DNA from: Lachnospira pectinoschiza
Lineage (GTDB): Bacteria > Bacillota > Clostridia > Lachnospirales > Lachnospiraceae
Assembly (NCBI RefSeq): GCF_020564355.1
Contig: NZ_JAJCRR010000001.1
Coordinates: 434,001 to 498,000, forward strand
Length of the DNA stretch: 64,000 bases
Reading direction: 5' to 3'
The notes beneath the pieces are model-generated. The model searched no databases and was not told where the DNA came from. It saw only the letters and a program-made list of their open reading frames with translations. Position 1 is the first letter of the stretch; each line of letters opens with the position of its first letter. Positions 59,495-64,000 of this stretch are shown in pieces. Position numbers and translations under genes: made by a program.

Positions 59495-62043
59495 TGGGAC
59501 AGAATCATATTTTTTTAAAAATGACTTACCGGCAAATGGTAAAAAACAAAGTGCGTACACTGGTAACGATTATCGGCATTATGCTGTCAGCGGCGTTGAT
59601 TACGGCAATTACGGTCTTTATCGCCAGCCTGCATAAAAGTATGCTGGATTATAAAATCAAAGAATCGGGCAACTGGTACGGCGTGATTGAGCAGGTCGAT
59701 TTAAAGGAAGGGCTGGAAAAAATCAGGCAGGACAGTGACATTTTATCAGAACGTCTGATGTACAATATCGGCAGTACCATTGAAGAACAGGACGGACATC
59801 AGATCAGAGTCAAGGCATTCAGTGATGAAAATGAAATCAGCCTCCCATTGGAGCTTACAGAAGGCAGAATGGCGGAAAATTCAAAAGAAATTGTAGTTGC
59901 AAGTGATTTGATTACAAGCGGTATTCTTGCGGACTGCAAGGTGGGCGATACGATTGAACCGGAACTTGCGGACACACAGGGATATACGGTAGTCGGTCTG
60001 TATGAGGACGCAGGTTTTAATGTCGGCAGCACAAGCAGCTATGTAGTGTATACAAAATACGATGAAAATACAAAGAATATTGAAAGTGCCGATGTTTACA
60101 TTCGGGTGAAAAATCCGAAGAATACGTTTGCGGTTTTAAAACGGTACAGCGATGCATCCTATGAAACCGGCTACAATCCCGGACTGTTAAGACTGACAGG
60201 AATATCCGTGTATTCTTCCTATTACTCTTTTATTACAACGATAGCGGTGATTGTGATTGTACTGGTTGTCGGGGCTTCGGTGCTTTTAATTTACAATTCC
60301 TTTGTCATTTCGTTAAATGAACGGACAAAGCAGTTCGGACTGCTCTCTTCTGTGGGGGCGACTAAAGCACAGCTTCGTAAATGTGTGCTTTCCGAGGCAT
60401 TTTTAGTCAGCATTGCAGGAATCCCGCTGGGAATTTTAGTGGGCGTTGCGGGAATCGGCATTACCCTTTTCGGTGTGCGTGCCAGTATGAAAAGCATTGC
60501 GGCAAGCATGGTATCCCTCGGTGAAATGAAATTGTATCCGACACCTGCGGCGATTGTGGCGGCAGCAGTCGTATCTTTATTTACAGTGCTGATTTCAACG
60601 TTTATCCCGATGATACGGATTTCAAGAATGTCTGCGATTGAGGCAATCCGCCAGAACGGCGATATTCAGTTAAGCCGCAGAAAGGTCAGATGTTCTAAAA
60701 TATTCCAGAAGCTGTTCGGCGTCGAAGGCGTAATCAGCCGCAAGAACTTTAAAAGAAGCGGCAAAAGATACCGCACCACCATATTTTCACTGTTTGTCAG
60801 TATCGTCATGTTTGTATCGGAAAGCGCATTTGGCAAATACCTTGTGCTTATGGTCGAGGAAAATTATAAGCTTGGGGAATACGATATTTATTACTGTTCC
60901 GGCTTCCTGGCAGACAGCGAAAAAGAAGAAGCGGTCATTGAAAAATTAAAACAGGTACAGGGTGTAAAAGAAAGTTCAACCACATTGTCTGCGGGGCTGT
61001 TCTGGTACAAAGCGGACGAAAACAGCGAATATCTCACAGAAGAATACAAAACAGAGCGCAAGAAAAGTGAAAATGCTTCGGTTTCCTATAATGATGGAAA
61101 AACTCAGATGTTTGTCTACGGCATCGCAGATGATTTGTATGAACGATATTTACAACAGAACGGATTATCAAAGGATACGTATATGAATGCAAAAAATCCG
61201 GTCTATCTGCTCTACACCAACCGCCGTGTGACGGATACAAAGACCGGAAAACGAAAGGATTATACGGTTTTTGCAAATCAGGCATTTACATTAAAGGCAT
61301 GCTTTTATCCGGTTGCGGAAGATGAAAATGAGCAGGAAGAAAAACAGGCGGCAGATATTGATTTTGATATCGGAAGAACGGTGGATAAGCTGCCGTATGC
61401 GGTGCAGACCGACCTGCGCTATCAGAATGATATTATGCTGTGTTCACGCACCATGGCAGAAAAACTCATGGAAAAAACGCAGTGCCAGCAGGGCGGACTG
61501 ATAACTTATTTTAAGACGACAGACCATATGGCGGTGTATGAACAGATGCAGAAAATTCTCAAAGACAATGGTCAGTATTTCCGCTATAGTCTGGTCGATG
61601 AGGCAATGGAATACGAATCCTACAGAAGTATTATTTATGTGGTAAAAGTATTCTCATACGGATTTTTAGTATTGATGTCGCTGATAGCCATGGCAAATGT
61701 ATTCAACACCATTTCTACCAATATGATGCTGCGGCGCAGGGAATTTGCCATGTTAAAATCCATCGGCATGACGGAGCAGGGTTTTGGCAAAATGCTGTAT
61801 TTTGAGTGTCTGATGTACGGCTCTAAAGCCCTGTTATATGGGATTCCGGTGTCTGTGCTTATATCCGTCTGGATTGCCAAAACGATTAACAACGTACAGG
61901 TGCTGGTATTGGATATTCCGTGGATGGCAATTTTAATTTCAGTACTAAGCGTCTATTTCATTGTATTTGTAACTATGATATACTCTAAGAAAAAGCTTCA
62001 GAAATTAAATCTGATCGGGTGTATTAAAGAGGAAAATATTTAA
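59494..62043 (+). CDS. FtsX/MacB-type ABC permease, duplicated core
   Basis: 849 residues. TM1 about 20-42, a first extracytoplasmic domain (45-240), three TMs of the first FtsX core (about 245-270, 295-330, 345-370, with LNERTKQFGLLSSVGATKAQLRK), a new TM near 430, a second extracytoplasmic domain (450-715), and a second core (about 720-745, 770-790, 805-830, with LRRREFAMLKSIGMTEQGF). Two FtsX cores in one chain differ from the 10-TM BceB permeases. Likely peptide sensing/resistance or lipoprotein-linked stress; substrate unknown. Overlaps the downstream kinase gene. Confidence 0.9.
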   Translation: MGQNHIFLKMTYRQMVKNKVRTLVTIIGIMLSAALITAITVFIASLHKSMLDYKIKESGNWYGVIEQVDLKEGLEKIRQDSDILSERLMYNIGSTIEEQDGHQIRVKAFSDENEISLPLELTEGRMAENSKEIVVASDLITSGILADCKVGDTIEPELADTQGYTVVGLYEDAGFNVGSTSSYVVYTKYDENTKNIESADVYIRVKNPKNTFAVLKRYSDASYETGYNPGLLRLTGISVYSSYYSFITTIAVIVIVLVVGASVLLIYNSFVISLNERTKQFGLLSSVGATKAQLRKCVLSEAFLVSIAGIPLGILVGVAGIGITLFGVRASMKSIAASMVSLGEMKLYPTPAAIVAAAVVSLFTVLISTFIPMIRISRMSAIEAIRQNGDIQLSRRKVRCSKIFQKLFGVEGVISRKNFKRSGKRYRTTIFSLFVSIVMFVSESAFGKYLVLMVEENYKLGEYDIYYCSGFLADSEKEEAVIEKLKQVQGVKESSTTLSAGLFWYKADENSEYLTEEYKTERKKSENASVSYNDGKTQMFVYGIADDLYERYLQQNGLSKDTYMNAKNPVYLLYTNRRVTDTKTGKRKDYTVFANQAFTLKACFYPVAEDENEQEEKQAADIDFDIGRTVDKLPYAVQTDLRYQNDIMLCSRTMAEKLMEKTQCQQGGLITYFKTTDHMAVYEQMQKILKDNGQYFRYSLVDEAMEYESYRSIIYVVKVFSYGFLVLMSLIAMANVFNTISTNMMLRRREFAMLKSIGMTEQGFGKMLYFECLMYGSKALLYGIPVSVLISVWIAKTINNVQVLVLDIPWMAILISVLSVYFIVFVTMIYSKKKLQKLNLIGCIKEENI

Positions 62044-62861
62044 TGGAATGGAAAAAACTGCGCAGAAAAATTCAGGTTCCGGCGTATATCCAGTTTTTTA
62101 TCAGTATTGTATTCTGGATTGCGGCGGGGCTTGGGCTGTATGGAACACTGCCGCTTGCGGTTTATGTTTTTATGGGAATGTTACTGGTGTGCAATATCAG
62201 TATTATTTTATCGACATTTTTACTGGATAAGTTTTATATTGTTAATTTACAGGAAAATTTTAAAAATCTGGAACATCTTAATTTAAAACTGCGCGCACAG
62301 CGGCATGAATACTTAAATGAAATGCAGGTCGTTTACGGATTGCTTGAACTGGAAGAATATGAAGAAGCGTACCGGTATCTGCATCCGCTCTATGAGGACA
62401 TAGCGCGGATCGGAAAAGCACTGCGGACGAAAAAACCGGCGGTCAATGCCCTGCTTCAGGCAAAAATGGAGTATGCGCAGAAGCAGCAGATTACATTTTT
62501 TGTGGAAGTGTCGTCAGATCTGGCGGCACTTTCCATGGAGCAGTGGGAAGTGTGCCGGATTCTTGGCAATTTAATCGACAATGCCTTTACGGCGGTGTCT
62601 GGCATGGACGGAGAGAAAAAGGTACATCTGTGTATTCAGGAAAATGAAAAACAGTATTTGTTTATTGTATACAATAATGGTCCGGTTATACCGGAAAATA
62701 AGCGGGAACTGATTTTTAAGAAGGGGTATTCAAGCAAAAAGGAAGAAGGCCACGGACTGGGGCTGTGGATGGTGCGGAAGCTTGCAGGGCAGTATCGTGG
62801 CACGATTACCGTTACTTCTGTACCGGGAAAAACAGAATTTGACGTGACACTTCCAAAATAA
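62043..62861 (+). CDS. Spo0B-type sensor kinase (GHKL ATPase), orphan
   Basis: 272 residues. Two transmembrane helices (about 16-38 and 40-62) and no large sensor domain, a helical hairpin with LRAQRHEYLNEMQVVYGLLEL (His acceptor, Spo0B_a/DcuS-like), and a HATPase with NLIDNAFTAVSG (N box) and GHGLGLWMVRKL (G box). Kinases of this type usually pair with LytTR or CitB regulators, but none is adjacent; the OmpR regulator upstream already has a partner. It is translationally coupled to the permease gene. The orphan LytTR regulator at 27136 is a possible but unproved partner. Confidence 0.85.
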   Translation: MEWKKLRRKIQVPAYIQFFISIVFWIAAGLGLYGTLPLAVYVFMGMLLVCNISIILSTFLLDKFYIVNLQENFKNLEHLNLKLRAQRHEYLNEMQVVYGLLELEEYEEAYRYLHPLYEDIARIGKALRTKKPAVNALLQAKMEYAQKQQITFFVEVSSDLAALSMEQWEVCRILGNLIDNAFTAVSGMDGEKKVHLCIQENEKQYLFIVYNNGPVIPENKRELIFKKGYSSKKEEGHGLGLWMVRKLAGQYRGTITVTSVPGKTEFDVTLPK

Positions 62862-62864
62862 AAA

Positions 62865-62895
62865 TGACAGTTGCATATCAAAAAGTGACAGTTGC
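62865..62895 (+). promoter_or_regulatory. LytTR-type direct repeat 2
   Basis: TGACAGTTGC at 62865-62874 and again at 62886-62895, exactly 21 bp apart (two helical turns), with the ACAGTT core of AgrA-type sites. Lies between the kinase stop and the NfeD gene; TATACT at 62950-62955 may be the -10 box. Confidence 0.65.
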
Positions 62896-63000
62896 GGATA
62901 AAAGATGCGGTATTGCGTGATTATGTCTTTCCTTTCGGTGCTTTTTGTATATACTGTAAACAGAAAGAAAAAAAGAAGCGAAAAGGAAAGGAGAAGGGCA

Positions 63001-63489
63001 ATGGACGGTTTTATGATTTTGGGAATTGTACTGCTGGCGGCGGGCTTTCTTTTTGTGGGAATTGAAACTCTTATACCGGGCTTTGGCGCGCCGGGAATTT
63101 TAGGAGGGTGTTGTCTGGTCGCCGGTGTGTTTTTAATCGCAGACAGCGTGCAGGAAGCTGTTATTATCGTAGCAGTCGTTTTATTGCTGCTTGCAGTTTT
63201 GATATTTACGCTGGTTACACTGCTTGCAAAGGGCAGGTTAAAGACACCGATTATTCTGAATGATAGAATGAATAAAGAAGAAGGTTACATAAGTTCGACG
63301 GATTTACAGTATCTTGTAGGAAAAAAAGGAGTTGTAACCACGGATTTACATCCGGCAGGGAAAGTACGGATAGAAGATGTAGAGTTTGATGTGATTTCCG
63401 ACGGTGCGTTTTTAGAAAAAGGCACACTGGTGGAGATTTACAAAATCAGCAATTCATCACTTGTCGTCAGAAAGGCAAGACAGGAGTAG
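63001..63489 (+). CDS. NfeD-family membrane protein
   Basis: 162 residues: two or three transmembrane helices (about 5-60 and 62-80, including GFLFVGIETLIPGFGAPGILGG, the NfeD signature) and a C-terminal OB-fold domain (YLVGKKGVVTTDLHPAGKVRIEDVEFDV). NfeD proteins act with flotillins in membrane microdomains, and floA follows 73 nt later. A longer frame from 62905 exists, but AAGGAGAAGG just before ATG 63001 fixes the start. Confidence 0.9.
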   Translation: MDGFMILGIVLLAAGFLFVGIETLIPGFGAPGILGGCCLVAGVFLIADSVQEAVIIVAVVLLLLAVLIFTLVTLLAKGRLKTPIILNDRMNKEEGYISSTDLQYLVGKKGVVTTDLHPAGKVRIEDVEFDVISDGAFLEKGTLVEIYKISNSSLVVRKARQE

Positions 63490-63562
63490 AGATTAATTCA
63501 AATGGGCAGCCATTTTGTATTAATAAATGAAAATATGCATACACAGAAAGGGGTTAAAGGTT

Positions 63563-64000
63563 ATGGTAGGACCGATTATTGTTGCAGCAGTAGTAGTATT
63601 TATTTTGATTATGTTTTTCTCGTTTGTTCCGGTGGGACTGTGGATTTCATCGATGGCATCCGGAGTGCGGGTTGGCATTTTCACACTGATTGGTATGCGT
63701 TTAAGACGTGTTGTCCCGGCAAGAATTATTCTTCCGCTCATTAAGGCAACCAAAGCCGGTATCGCATTGCAGGTCAACCAGTTAGAAGCACATTACCTTG
63801 CAGGCGGTAACGTAGACGGCGTTGTTGATGCGCTGATTGCTGCAGAACGTGCAGGCATTGATTTACCGTTTGAAAAGGCGGCGGCAATTGATCTTGCGGG
63901 ACGAAATGTCTTAGAAGCCGTAAAGATGAGCGTTAATCCGAAGGTGATTGAAACACCGAATATTTCAGCTGTGGCAAAGGATGGTATTGAACTGCTTGTA
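63563..64000 (+). CDS. floA: Flotillin-like protein FloA (3' end outside window)
   Basis: First 146 residues of FloA, which organises membrane microdomains. N-terminal hydrophobic hairpin [19 protein letters not shown] followed by [29 protein letters not shown], then [39 protein letters not shown] and [16 protein letters not shown], as in YqfA of B. subtilis. ATG 63563 has AGAAAGGGG 9 nt upstream. The frame is open to the window end. Operon with the NfeD gene. Confidence 0.93.
   Translation, partial: MVGPIIVAAVVVFILIMFFSFVPVGLWISSMASGVRVGIFTLIGMRLRRVVPARIILPLIKATKAGIALQVNQLEAHYLAGGNVDGVVDALIAAERAGIDLPFEKAAAIDLAGRNVLEAVKMSVNPKVIETPNISAVAKDGIELLV

Overview
The window is a 64-kb chromosomal segment of a low-to-mid GC Gram-positive anaerobe. 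The Firmicutes-type PolC, the rimP-nusA-rnpM-ylxQ-infB-rbfA-nrnA-truB-ribF order, the consensus sigma-A promoters, the AGGAGG-type ribosome sites, NfnAB, a Na+-pumping decarboxylase set and KDPG aldolase fused to a second domain all point to a gut-type Lachnospiraceae (Clostridia). Genus cannot be fixed from sequence alone. I see no transposase, integrase, phage gene, rRNA or CRISPR array; there is one tRNA (Glu, CTC).

Layout: (1) 1-4.8 kb: 3' part of polC, a string of hairpins, a family 2 glycosyltransferase and a small membrane exporter. (2) 4.9-16.9 kb: tRNA-Glu, then the translation/RNA block rimP to ribF, rpsO with its leader, pnp and a HIT hydrolase. (3) 17-20.8 kb: an EAL protein with a degenerate GGDEF domain, a YebC regulator, a PilZ protein and a zinc-ribbon/HTH protein, which look like c-di-GMP functions. 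(4) 20.9-26.9 kb and 33.1-35.4 kb: hexuronate catabolism (uxaC, LacI regulator, uxaB, uxaA, kdgK, kdgA) converting glucuronate/galacturonate to pyruvate and glyceraldehyde-3-P, with two palindromic operators in the divergent region. (5) 27.1-33.0 kb: an AT-rich accessory island set inside the hexuronate genes: orphan LytTR response regulator, secreted Cys-containing protein, two membrane-anchored extracytoplasmic proteins, three ABC-2-like membrane proteins and an ATPase. A LytTR-type direct repeat stands in front of the secreted-protein gene. This is the best candidate for an undescribed system.

(6) 35.6-41.5 kb: a 1275-residue bacterial Ig-like (Big_2) surface protein and a membrane TPR/chitobiase-like protein. 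(7) 41.6-51.2 kb: NfnAB electron bifurcation, a small membrane protein, thiamine pyrophosphokinase, and a five-gene biotin/Na+ decarboxylase-transcarboxylase operon. (8) 51.4-56.9 kb: chemoreceptor, LRR/Ig wall-anchored protein, and a second NfnB/GltD-like flavoprotein without an NfnA partner. (9) 57-64 kb: OmpR-type two-component system, MacB-type ABC transporter, an orphan Spo0B-type kinase, a second LytTR-type direct repeat, an NfeD protein and the start of floA.

A short structured element recurs three times in intergenic regions (about 23.5, 27.05 and 43.9 kb), always in the same orientation in the window, with an invariant hairpin core and conserved flanks. Together with the paired LytTR-like sites and the four-hairpin leader at 2.8 kb it is the main signal that ordinary gene annotation does not explain.
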